Below, piece after piece: positions 1 through 6,573 of a DNA stretch of 15,236 nucleotides. This DNA is from Thalassospiraceae bacterium. GTDB taxonomy: Bacteria > Pseudomonadota > Alphaproteobacteria > Rhodospirillales > Magnetovibrionaceae. The notes below the pieces were generated by a model, which saw only the letters and a list, made by a program, of their open reading frames with translations, searched no databases and was not told the DNA's origin. How positions within the stretch are numbered: position 1 is the first letter of the stretch; each line of letters starts with the position of its first letter. Made by a program: the position numbers and the translations under genes. Location of the stretch: contig DAOWFB010000041.1 of NCBI GenBank assembly GCA_030638205.1, positions 1 to 15,236 of the forward strand, given 5' to 3'.

Positions 1-615
1 GGTCTTGGCAACCTGACCGGAAACAAAGGTAAACACGCCCTGCATTACGGAAAGTGAGACCGAACCTTCTTGGGTGCCGGGATCAAATACCATTTCGTCC
101 AAAACCATGCGTCCGTTTTCGGCCATGGAGAACGTGGTTTCATCGGCCAAAACAACACCGATTGCGCCATCATCGGAAGATTCTAAAATGTCGCCCTGAA
201 AAACCGGGTCACCGGCTTTTAGCTCAACCCGGGTGCCATCGGCACGCACAACGGTAACGGTTCCTGAAAGTGTATCAACCTGTCCGATGGGTTGTTCGGC
301 AACGCCTTCGCCAACTTGGGCCACTTGGCCGGGCGTAGCAGAACCAGCGAGACGGGTCGCGATATCGCCTTCAACGCGGGCACCGTCTGTGGATATTAGT
401 GAGGGCTGGCTTTCCGCCATGAAGTAATCGGTCACAACAACCTGCGAACCATCCGGCCAGTTCATAACTAGGTCGGGTCCTTCGTGGGCAAAATCGGCTG
501 TTGCCGGGTTCAATCCTTCTGGGATTGTAACCGGGTTGCCTGAGGAAACGTCAACAGAGAAAGCATCGGCATTTATCGGGGTGCCCTGCGTTCCGGAAGT
601 GTCCAAAGTAGCCAT
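1..615 (-). CDS. FecR-domain protein, N-terminal part of a probable giant RTX/VCBS-type adhesin (partial)
   Basis: The frame stays open on the minus strand from an ATG at 615 down to base 1, giving 205 residues with no stop, so the C-terminal part lies beyond the left edge. A GAAAGG Shine-Dalgarno (624-629) sits 8 nt before the ATG. There is no Sec signal peptide or membrane segment. Residues about 1-110 are an acidic, Pro/Gly/Ala-rich leader. Residues about 112-205 match a FecR-like domain, with GQVDTLSGTVTVVRADG, then AGDPVFQGDILESSDDGAIG, VLADETTFSMAENGRMVLDE and VMQGVFTFVSGQVAKT. In Rhodospirillales and related groups this domain usually opens very long proteins carrying cadherin/VCBS or RTX repeats that leave by type I secretion; the lack of a signal peptide fits that. 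The domain call is what I see; adhesin size and secretion route are inference. It is preceded by a long AT-rich region, so it is probably transcribed on its own. Confidence 0.8.
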   Translation of the reverse strand, partial: MATLDTSGTQGTPINADAFSVDVSSGNPVTIPEGLNPATADFAHEGPDLVMNWPDGSQVVVTDYFMAESQPSLISTDGARVEGDIATRLAGSATPGQVAQVGEGVAEQPIGQVDTLSGTVTVVRADGTRVELKAGDPVFQGDILESSDDGAIGVVLADETTFSMAENGRMVLDEMVFDPGTQEGSVSLSVMQGVFTFVSGQVAKT

Positions 616-616
616 C

Positions 617-631
617 TTGAAAGCCTTTCAA
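617..631. repeat. 15-bp perfect palindrome overlapping the Shine-Dalgarno of the FecR-domain gene
   Basis: The sequence TTGAAAGCCTTTCAA is a perfect inverted repeat (7-bp arms, 1-nt centre). Its last arm includes the GAAAGG ribosome-binding site of the minus-strand FecR-domain gene, whose ATG is at 615. The placement would suit an operator or a small leader structure, but a 15-bp match can arise by chance. Confidence 0.5.
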
Positions 632-929
632 ATTCATGCATCGGGATAAACCCTATAGATTCTTATAAATAATAACGTCGGTGCAATTAACAATAAGCAA
701 ACTGTGAATTTCTTAAGTGCAATCTGAGCGCACAAAAAACTCCACACGGATTCCCCCAAGAGTCATAAACCCGGGCCGTCATAGAGCACACACATAATAT
801 TTTTTATTTATTTGATTAAGCAAATAATACGATTTTAGAGGGCAAAAAGTCAACGAATTAATTGAAAATATTGGATAAATTTGTATAAAATTGTAGTCTT
901 TAAAGATTATCAGGCATAGCAAATCTTTT

Positions 930-950
930 CATTATCGACTCATTATCGAC
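930..950. repeat. 11-bp-period tandem duplication
   Basis: CATTATCGAC occurs at 930-939 and again at 941-950 in otherwise AT-rich intergenic DNA. It could be a replication-slippage duplication or two half-sites one helical turn apart (period 11 bp). Confidence 0.6.
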
Positions 951-1136
951 GGTGAAATTGAAATAAAAATCAATATTTTCAAATACATACACAATTTAGA
1001 GAGGTTTTCTCTCAAAATAGTAATTTCAAGCACGTTATACGGCTAAATATGGCTAATGGGGGGCATCTGGTCGCAATCATAAAGTTTGGGGCATTTGGCG
1101 GGTTTGGATTCGCGACCAAAAAAACATGAGGCACAA

Positions 1137-2696
1137 TTATGTCGGTGGGGTGGCGCCTATTTTGGCTAAAAATGCGGCGGCTGATGAAGAGTTAATATAG
1201 GCAATGGCGCAGCCCAATTCCTTGTCTTTACCTTCCGTTCCAGCTGCGGGGCATGAATTAATGGGAAGGTGTGCCACCCCCATCTTTGAGCTTTGGGTTT
1301 TTGTATTTTGGTTTTGGGCGTTTATAGATCCGGGAAGATCTGCCTCGCGAATTATGTGCCCTTCGGTTTCATTCTCACCCTCTTTATTGTCATCTTTAGC
1401 TTTTTGTGCAGGGGCGCTTTGCTCAGCTGGAGGAATATCTATTACAATATCCGGTTGCACACCCAACGCCTGAATAGACTTTCCCGAAGGAAAATAATAA
1501 AGCGCTGTGGTTAGCTGCAATGCACCCTTAACAGGTAATTGCTGAATTGTTTGAACAGACCCTTTTCCGAATGAGCGCCTACCCATTATGACGGCGCGAA
1601 CATTATCTTTCAATGCACCAGCAACGATTTCCGAAGCAGATGCCGAGCCTTCGTTAACAAGAACAACAACCGGCTTTCCTCCTGCTGCATCGCCATATTC
1701 GGCGGAATACGATCTGGCGTAATCTGTTCTGCGTGGACGAATTGAAACAATCTCACCGTCATCAAGAAACATATCTGAAACTATAACCGCCTGATCCAAT
1801 AAACCACCGGGATTATTCCTAAGATCAAGAACGTAGCCTTTGATTTTATTTCCGCCTTTGATTTTTATTTTCTCAAAAGCGTCAATCAGCCCCGGTTCAG
1901 TTTGTTCTGTAAAACTGCTAACCCGAATATAGCCAATATTTTTTTCAACTCGCCACTTTACTGAACGCACATGTATTACCGCGCGTGTTATTAATATATC
2001 GAACGGATCGATGTCTTCGCGAATAACGGTGATGTTAATTTTTGTTCCAACACGACCGCGCATTATTTTTACGGCATCCGACAACGTAAAATCTTTAATG
2101 GAGTTGCCATCAAGATGCGATATAAGATCTCCCGCTTTCATTCCAGCCCTATCAGCGGGAGTGTCTTCTATGGGGGCAATTACTTTTACTAACCCATCTT
2201 CCATAGTTACCTGTATTCCCAATCCGCCGAATTCTCCGCTAGCAAAAACTCTGCGCTCCTTTAATTCATCAGGACTTAAATATTGGGAATGCGGATCAAG
2301 CGAAGAAAGCATAGAATCAAGGGCGGCCTCCACAAGCAGCCCCGGTGCAACTCCGCCATCTTTTTTTGATTCAATTTTATTAACACCGTCTATTGCCGCG
2401 TCTATCAAGACTGCATCATTTACTTCGCTAACGTAATTGGCTCGCACATGACGAAACGCATCACGGAAATGATCCTGATCTCGTTTATCATCTGGGCTGT
2501 TGGAGTATCTATCAAGGGTATCGTAAAAACGGCTGACTTCTTTTGCTCCGGCCACATCAATAGTTGTGAGTGCCATGTGCGAATCAATTTTTCGCGCAAG
2601 ATCAGACCCTTCTGAGCAGGCGCTTAAGGACTGCAGCAGGGTCAATGAAATGACCCCACCCAAGGCAAAGGCCAAGAGCTGGGATAATCGCTTCAT
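1137..2696 (-). CDS. S41-family carboxyl-terminal processing protease, predicted lipoprotein
   Basis: This 519-residue protein is a serine protease of the CtpA/Prc type, which trims or degrades cell-envelope proteins. Residues 1-27 form a lipoprotein signal ending in a LSAC lipobox (Cys27), so the mature protein should be lipid-anchored and face the periplasm. A PDZ domain spans about 155-235 (FGGLGIQV, then GMKAGDLI). The S41 core spans about 255-425, with GYVLDLRNNPGG, the nucleophile Ser353 in GSASASEIV, and Lys378 and Gln382 in FGKGSVQ. The 25-residue Ser-Lys spacing equals that of Prc, CtpB and plant D1 protease. A charged low-complexity linker (about 424-465) leads to a C-terminal segment with two cysteines. 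The start overlaps the stop of the upstream DHH gene (ATGA), so the two are probably translationally coupled. Substrate unknown. Confidence 0.9.
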   Translation of the reverse strand: MKRLSQLLAFALGGVISLTLLQSLSACSEGSDLARKIDSHMALTTIDVAGAKEVSRFYDTLDRYSNSPDDKRDQDHFRDAFRHVRANYVSEVNDAVLIDAAIDGVNKIESKKDGGVAPGLLVEAALDSMLSSLDPHSQYLSPDELKERRVFASGEFGGLGIQVTMEDGLVKVIAPIEDTPADRAGMKAGDLISHLDGNSIKDFTLSDAVKIMRGRVGTKINITVIREDIDPFDILITRAVIHVRSVKWRVEKNIGYIRVSSFTEQTEPGLIDAFEKIKIKGGNKIKGYVLDLRNNPGGLLDQAVIVSDMFLDDGEIVSIRPRRTDYARSYSAEYGDAAGGKPVVVLVNEGSASASEIVAGALKDNVRAVIMGRRSFGKGSVQTIQQLPVKGALQLTTALYYFPSGKSIQALGVQPDIVIDIPPAEQSAPAQKAKDDNKEGENETEGHIIREADLPGSINAQNQNTKTQSSKMGVAHLPINSCPAAGTEGKDKELGCAIAYINSSSAAAFLAKIGATPPT

Positions 2697-3628
2697 CCGT
2701 CTTCGGTTATCCGTTTTGTTAGCTCGCCAAGAACCTTTTCGGCTTCATCGTTGTCAATCTGACAGGTACCTGCGGCGTGATGGCCACCGCCACCATATTC
2801 CAACATTAGCTCACCAATATTTGTTTTTGATGTGCGGTTAAGAATTGATCCGCCGGTGGCAAATACGGTGTTTAGCTTGTTAAGGCCCCACATGGCATGA
2901 ATTGAAATATTGGTGTCTGGATACATGGCATAAATCATGAAACGATTGGTGGCAAAAATTGTATCTTCTTTGCGCAGGTCAAGAACTGCAAGGTTACCAT
3001 GCACCGTTGTGCACCGTTCAATTTGTTCTTTGGCCTGTTTTTCGTGTTCTTTGTAAAGTTTTGTGCGTTCAACCACATCGGGAAGTTTTAGTATTTCACC
3101 GATGGAGTGGTCGCGGCAATAATCGATAAGTTCCATCATCAACTGATAGTTGGAAATACGAAAATCTTTAAATCGGCCAAGCCCGGTACGGGAATCCATA
3201 ATGAAGTTTAGTAAAACCCAATCGTCAGGGTTAAGAACTTCGTCTTCGTTGAATTGCGCGGAATCGGCCTTGTCGACCGCATCCATCATTTCGTTGGATA
3301 CGTTTTTGAATTCAATTTTACCGCCGTAATAATCATAAACAACACGCGCAGCAGATGGCGCATCGGGATCAATTACGTGGTTGGGTGGAATATCATCAAG
3401 CCTGATCATTTCACTGGCATGATGATCAAATGCAATGTGAACACCGGGAACATAAGGAAGGTTAGTTGTAATATCATCTTCTGATATCAGGATGGTTCCA
3501 TCCTGCATGTCCTTTGGATGAACAAACTTGATGTCTTCAATCAGGTCCATTTCCTTTAACAGCATGGCACAAACCAAACCGTCAAAATCGCTTCTTGTAA
3601 CCAGACGATATTTCTTATGATCGCTCAT
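2693..3628 (-). CDS. DHH/DHHA1 family phosphoesterase
   Basis: This 311-residue cytoplasmic protein belongs to the DHH superfamily of Mn-dependent phosphoesterases (NrnA-like oligoribonucleases, pAp phosphatases, exopolyphosphatase-like members). The N-terminal domain shows SDFDG (13-17) and the family-naming DHH at 68-70 in AFDHHASE. The C-terminal DHHA1 domain shows the substrate-binding glycine/histidine loop GGGGHHAAG at 279-287. Length and domain order fit single-chain DHH-DHHA1 proteins. Databases often call such alphaproteobacterial proteins exopolyphosphatase-related, but the substrate (short RNA, pAp, cyclic dinucleotide product or other phosphoester) cannot be told from sequence alone. 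The ATG at 3628 is preceded by GAGGGA about 9 nt upstream. Its stop overlaps the start of the S41 protease gene by 4 nt, so the two form an operon although their roles are not obviously linked. Confidence 0.87.
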   Translation of the reverse strand: MSDHKKYRLVTRSDFDGLVCAMLLKEMDLIEDIKFVHPKDMQDGTILISEDDITTNLPYVPGVHIAFDHHASEMIRLDDIPPNHVIDPDAPSAARVVYDYYGGKIEFKNVSNEMMDAVDKADSAQFNEDEVLNPDDWVLLNFIMDSRTGLGRFKDFRISNYQLMMELIDYCRDHSIGEILKLPDVVERTKLYKEHEKQAKEQIERCTTVHGNLAVLDLRKEDTIFATNRFMIYAMYPDTNISIHAMWGLNKLNTVFATGGSILNRTSKTNIGELMLEYGGGGHHAAGTCQIDNDEAEKVLGELTKRITEDG

Positions 3629-3805
3629 TTGATGGATCCCTCATTCCCTTTAAATATAACCAACCCGCCCCTTGTGTTGGCCCTCATGATTGCCCTCACC
3701 CAACAATTTTAGGGGGGCACCATACCATAATGGCCATTCTAGATGGTTTTTTCACATAGAGACAAGCGGCAGCAATAAAAAACCCAGAATAAACCTAGTT
3801 AAATA

Positions 3806-4876
3806 TCAGTGTCTGGAGTTTCGCATCTCGAAAACAACCCAAAGAGCCACCGAAAACACCACTACCGCGCCCGCCTGATGCAAGCTCGCCGCCCATACCG
3901 GCACTACAAGCAGCAGGGTTGTAATGCCCAACAAAACCTGGGCTACTGTGGTGGCAACCAGCCAATTTATAGCCAAACGGGTGGCTGGTGCCAGATGGTG
4001 CCTTGTGGAAAAAAACCAAAATAGACCAACAAAAACCAGTGCTCCTTCGGCCAAAATCCGGTGATTAAACTGAATTGTTGTAATATCTTCAAAAGCCGAC
4101 AGCCAAAACGGTGTCAGATCGTACATTCCGCTAGGTATTATCTCGTCACTCATAAGTGGGAATGTGTTGTATGCAAACCCCGCATCGGTTCCAGCCACAA
4201 ACCCACCGGAAATAGCCGTAATTAAAATAAGGATAAACAACCATATTCCTGCTCGGCCAAGACCACCTGCATCTTGGCGAACATCAGATTGTGGATCGGG
4301 CTTAAGAAGAGAAAGGCCAACCCACAAAAGAGCCGCTATTATTAGCAATGCCAAGCCAAAATGAGCGGTCAGTCGATATTGGCTTACATCCGGACGGTCA
4401 ACCATCCCGCTTATAACCATAAACCAGCCCATAAGCCCCTGCGCGCCACCCAGCACAAACAGCCCTGTTAGTTTCCAAAAAAGTGCTTCACCCGGACGGA
4501 ACCATGCCCTGGACATAAACAATGCATAGGGAACGAAAAATGCTATACCTATCAACCTGCCCCAAAATCTATGAATAAATTCCAACCAGAAGATTGATTT
4601 GAAACCATCAACTGTCATGTCCGGGTTCTTTTTATGAAATTCAGGAAATAGCTGGTACTTGGAAAAAAGAGTTTCCCAATCGGCTTCGTTAACTGGTGGT
4701 ATCCAGCCTGTAAATAATTTCCATTCAACCATGGAAAGGCCAGAATGGGTCAGGCGGGTAAGGCCGCCTATAACAATAATTACAAAAACCATTGCAGCTA
4801 CGGCAAAAAGCCACCCTGCCATTACTTTCATGCGGTGGGTGTTGGGCGGGCGACTATAAGATGAAAATGTAGACAA
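3806..4876 (-). CDS. ctaA: Haem A synthase (CtaA/Cox15)
   Basis: This integral membrane protein of 356 residues oxidises the C8 methyl of haem O to the formyl group of haem A, the cofactor of aa3-type cytochrome c oxidases. The hallmark GGLTRLTHSGLSMVEWK lies at 37-53. The four conserved haem-ligand-type histidines are visible: His102 (EFIHRFWGR), His172 (LTAHFGL), His272 (QFNHRILAE) and His333 (SLHQAG). About eight hydrophobic helices are present, as in the two four-helix halves of the alphaproteobacterial/mitochondrial type. The start is a TTG at 4876, chosen because a GGAGAG Shine-Dalgarno (4886-4891) sits 9 nt upstream; the first ATG (4831) would remove 15 residues and has no comparable site. 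It lies 26 bp after the 73-aa gene and is probably the last gene of the dioxygenase operon. No oxidase subunit genes are in the window. Confidence 0.95.
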   Translation of the reverse strand: MSTFSSYSRPPNTHRMKVMAGWLFAVAAMVFVIIVIGGLTRLTHSGLSMVEWKLFTGWIPPVNEADWETLFSKYQLFPEFHKKNPDMTVDGFKSIFWLEFIHRFWGRLIGIAFFVPYALFMSRAWFRPGEALFWKLTGLFVLGGAQGLMGWFMVISGMVDRPDVSQYRLTAHFGLALLIIAALLWVGLSLLKPDPQSDVRQDAGGLGRAGIWLFILILITAISGGFVAGTDAGFAYNTFPLMSDEIIPSGMYDLTPFWLSAFEDITTIQFNHRILAEGALVFVGLFWFFSTRHHLAPATRLAINWLVATTVAQVLLGITTLLLVVPVWAASLHQAGAVVVFSVALWVVFEMRNSRH

Positions 4877-4885
4877 GGCTTAATT

Positions 4886-4891
4886 CTCTCC
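4886..4891 (-). promoter_or_regulatory. Shine-Dalgarno that fixes the TTG start of ctaA
   Basis: On the minus strand this reads GGAGAG, 9 nt before the TTG at 4876. It is the main reason for preferring TTG over the internal ATG at 4831. Confidence 0.65.
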
Positions 4892-4902
4892 GATTTTTAA
4901 AT

Positions 4903-5124
4903 TTATTTTGCTGGATTAGCTTCGGACCATACCTGCAAAAGCCCTGCAAGATTGATTGCGGTGGCGCTATCTAGCTCCAGGTCGGTAAAACGCTTTCCTT
5001 CTTTTATGCGCAAGCGAACCATTTTAAATCCACCTTCATATGTGACTTCCTGCACTGTTACCTGCTTATTCCACGGGGCGGCGATAACTTCAATATCTGT
5101 TATTGATTGATGGCCTGCGCTCAC
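4903..5124 (-). CDS. Small conserved-looking protein of unknown function between dioxygenase and ctaA
   Basis: I do not recognise this 73-residue protein. It starts at GTG (5122-5124) with a strong AAGGAGAG Shine-Dalgarno (5133-5140) 8 nt upstream, which supports real translation. It has no signal peptide, no membrane helix and no cysteine. The middle (about 10-50) alternates hydrophobic and charged residues (VTVQEVTYEGGFKMVRLRIK), which suggests beta strands. The end (about 51-68, LDSATAINLAGLLQVWSEA) looks like an amphipathic helix. It is cytoplasmic by composition. It lies 72 bp after the TauD-type dioxygenase and 26 bp before ctaA on the same strand, so co-transcription is likely. It could be a small partner of the dioxygenase, but that is only inference from position. 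Confidence 0.75.
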   Translation of the reverse strand: MSAGHQSITDIEVIAAPWNKQVTVQEVTYEGGFKMVRLRIKEGKRFTDLELDSATAINLAGLLQVWSEANPAK

Positions 5125-5132
5125 GATAAATG

Positions 5133-5140
5133 CTCTCCTT
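5133..5140 (-). promoter_or_regulatory. Shine-Dalgarno that fixes the GTG start of the 73-aa gene
   Basis: On the minus strand this reads AAGGAGAG, 8 nt before the GTG at 5124. It is a near-perfect site and the best evidence that the small gene is real and starts at GTG. Confidence 0.7.
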
Positions 5141-5156
5141 TTTTACTTAAATACTT

Positions 5157-5198
5157 GCCAATCATTTATGGCCAATCGTTTATGGCCAATCATTTATT
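5157..5198. repeat. Three tandem copies of a 14-bp repeat between dioxygenase and 73-aa gene
   Basis: The unit GCCAATCATTTATG occurs at 5157-5170, with one change (CGTTT for CATTT) at 5171-5184, and again at 5185-5198, where the last base differs. The array touches the stop codon of the dioxygenase gene and fills more than half of the 72-bp gap to the 73-aa gene. Unit junctions create TGGCCA palindromes. Confidence 0.9.
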
Positions 5199-6108
5199 AC
5201 TGGTCAATTTTGGCATTGTAACGACCGCGTAAAATAAGGCGTTTTTCATTTACATCTTTACCATCTTTGAATGCGGTTCTGGTGTGTAAAACATTATTAC
5301 ATATCAACCCCTCGCCCGGGGCCAAGCGGTATTTAAACATATATGGGCTACTTGCTGCATCTGGTCCCGATAAAAGATTTTCAAGGAATGTCACTGCCCG
5401 GCGGGTCACCTCATCGTCACGCCAGATAATATTTTTCTTGCGTGCGCTATAGCGCATATAAAGAGAGCCATCTTTTTTACTAAAAGAAAATACCGGGCCA
5501 GTTTCGTCCCCCCTGCTCACCGCATCATCGATGTCATTTGCTGGAATGGTCATGGCTTTTGGGTGACGCATGGCATCTATCATAGCCGGGTCTGCATCTC
5601 GCATCATTATGTAGGCTATCTCAGGATCAAACAGGGAATTTTCACCACCATCCGGTGCCGGAGTGACACAATACAAAAGCATTGTGTGAATGTATCTTTC
5701 CGGCGGGTTATAATACCCGTCAGTATGCCAGCTAATTGCCTTGTCTGTGTATGGTATATAAAGCTTCCTACCCTCCTCCTTCAGAGCATTACCGGCCGCA
5801 ACATGAAGGGGGGTTATGGCATCATCGTCAGAATATGGGTTTTTGTCCCGCCCTCCCAAACCAAGGCTCTCACCAAGCCCATCCATCATAGCCTTGGCGG
5901 CTTCTGTATTTTCTGCTGGGGGAGACCGAAAAACAGCCATTCCTGCGCGTTTTAGTAGGTCGCGGATGGTCGCATCTTCGCCAACACTCAGCTTAAGCGG
6001 GTCAGAGATATCCACAACAATATCTGAAAAACCGGGGAAATCAGCCAGTTTTTGCATCCGCCACCTATTATAATCATCGTCAGAATTATGGTATTTTTGC
6101 ATATTCAT
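5197..6108 (-). CDS. TauD/TfdA-family 2-oxoglutarate/Fe(II)-dependent dioxygenase
   Basis: Enzymes of this family use 2-oxoglutarate, O2 and Fe(II) to hydroxylate substrates such as taurine, alkyl sulfates, 2,4-D or gamma-butyrobetaine. Counting from the ATG at 6108 (303 residues), the facial triad is His128-x-Asp130 (SWHTDGYYN) and His275 (NNVLHTRTAF). The 2-oxoglutarate-binding Arg290 lies 15 residues after the distal histidine, the same spacing as in TauD. The frame can be extended upstream to a TTG at 6135 (312 residues); I prefer the ATG because neither start has a clear Shine-Dalgarno and TTG is rarer. No signal peptide. It is the first gene of a probable operon with the 73-aa gene and ctaA, and diverges from dsr. 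A sulfonate or sulfate-ester substrate would suit a sulfur-oxidising neighbour, but nothing in the sequence proves it. Confidence 0.85.
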   Translation of the reverse strand: MNMQKYHNSDDDYNRWRMQKLADFPGFSDIVVDISDPLKLSVGEDATIRDLLKRAGMAVFRSPPAENTEAAKAMMDGLGESLGLGGRDKNPYSDDDAITPLHVAAGNALKEEGRKLYIPYTDKAISWHTDGYYNPPERYIHTMLLYCVTPAPDGGENSLFDPEIAYIMMRDADPAMIDAMRHPKAMTIPANDIDDAVSRGDETGPVFSFSKKDGSLYMRYSARKKNIIWRDDEVTRRAVTFLENLLSGPDAASSPYMFKYRLAPGEGLICNNVLHTRTAFKDGKDVNEKRLILRGRYNAKIDQ

Positions 6109-6411
6109 GTATTCAAATATCCACTTCTTTTCCAATTAAACGGTAAATACAGCCGATTCCAAAGCTGAGAAATAGGTAAAATGGGTCATTTTCGGTCTTT
6201 TTTTTCAAAAATTATGAAATTTTTTATGCCCACAAGTGTCTGAAACGAAAGGATTGACCATAATTTTACACCATAAGGCTCTTTAACCATAGACATATTA
6301 GATTGATGTAATATTATATATAACGAAAAGTAAGTATTAGAGAGCGGGAATACCCGTCCGACACAAGAAGGCCAAAATAACAAAAAGTGCCGGCAGATAA
6401 AGCCCCGGTAG

Positions 6412-6457
6412 ATAAAAATAAGTAAAAAAATAAAAATAAGTAAAAAAATAAAATAAC
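6412..6457. repeat. A-rich 18-bp tandem repeat, about 2.5 copies
   Basis: The unit ATAAAAATAAGTAAAAAA is exact at 6412-6429 and 6430-6447, followed by a shorter degenerate copy to about 6457. It lies about 280-320 bp before dsrA. A-tract arrays of this kind can bend DNA or attract nucleoid proteins, but simple slippage would also explain it. Confidence 0.85.
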
Positions 6458-6545
6458 AGGTGATGACTATAACCGGGACGTGGAACTCCCCTAAATTGGA
6501 TAATACCCTAAAAACACGACCTTACGTGCAGCACTATCTACACAC

Positions 6546-6573
6546 TAGGCCCGAATAATTAGGCCCGAATAAT
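6546..6573. repeat. 14-bp exact tandem duplication upstream of dsrA
   Basis: TAGGCCCGAATAAT occurs twice head to tail (6546-6559, 6560-6573), 160-187 bp before the dsrA start. It may be a pair of activator half-sites or a slippage duplication. Confidence 0.85.

Larger units (their letters stand above)
616..1136. other. AT-rich gene-free region upstream of the FecR-domain gene
   Basis: This 521-bp stretch lies between the start of the FecR-domain gene and the end of the S41 protease gene, both read leftwards. I see no convincing ORF or RNA gene. It is strongly AT-rich from about 790 to 1020. It holds a 15-bp palindrome at the FecR start (617-631), a 7-bp inverted repeat with 6-nt spacer (808-827), an 11-bp tandem duplication (930-950), and a weak 5-bp stem GAGAG/CTCTC at 999-1013. 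A longer interrupted stem (TGGTCGC at 1068-1074 with GCGACCA at 1112-1118) lies about 20-70 bp beyond the protease stop but lacks a U-tract on its exit side. The region most likely carries the promoter of the FecR-domain gene and the 3' end of the protease transcript. Confidence 0.55.

Noticed and set aside
1068..1118. Interrupted stem (TGGTCGC with GCGACCA) downstream of the S41 protease gene as a terminator
   Set aside because: The loop is over 30 nt unless extra pairs form with a bulge, and no U-tract follows on the minus strand.
2011..2436. 141-residue plus-strand open frame antisense to the S41 protease gene
   Set aside because: The protease frame shows full domain conservation; the antisense frame is Ser/Thr/Pro-rich without recognisable motifs.
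3731..3760. CCAT-TCTAG-ATGG followed by six T as a plus-strand terminator
   Set aside because: The stem is only 4-5 bp and no plus-strand gene ends there.
3690..3878. 62-residue plus-strand open frame after ctaA
   Set aside because: It overlaps the end of ctaA antisense, has low-complexity composition and no ribosome-binding site.
5157..5198. CRISPR-like array
   Set aside because: The 14-bp units are directly adjacent without spacers and no cas genes are present.
6186..6383. 65-residue minus-strand open frame between the dioxygenase gene and dsrA
   Set aside because: It starts at a TTG with no Shine-Dalgarno, has a composition like translated AT-rich DNA, and lies where a promoter region is expected.
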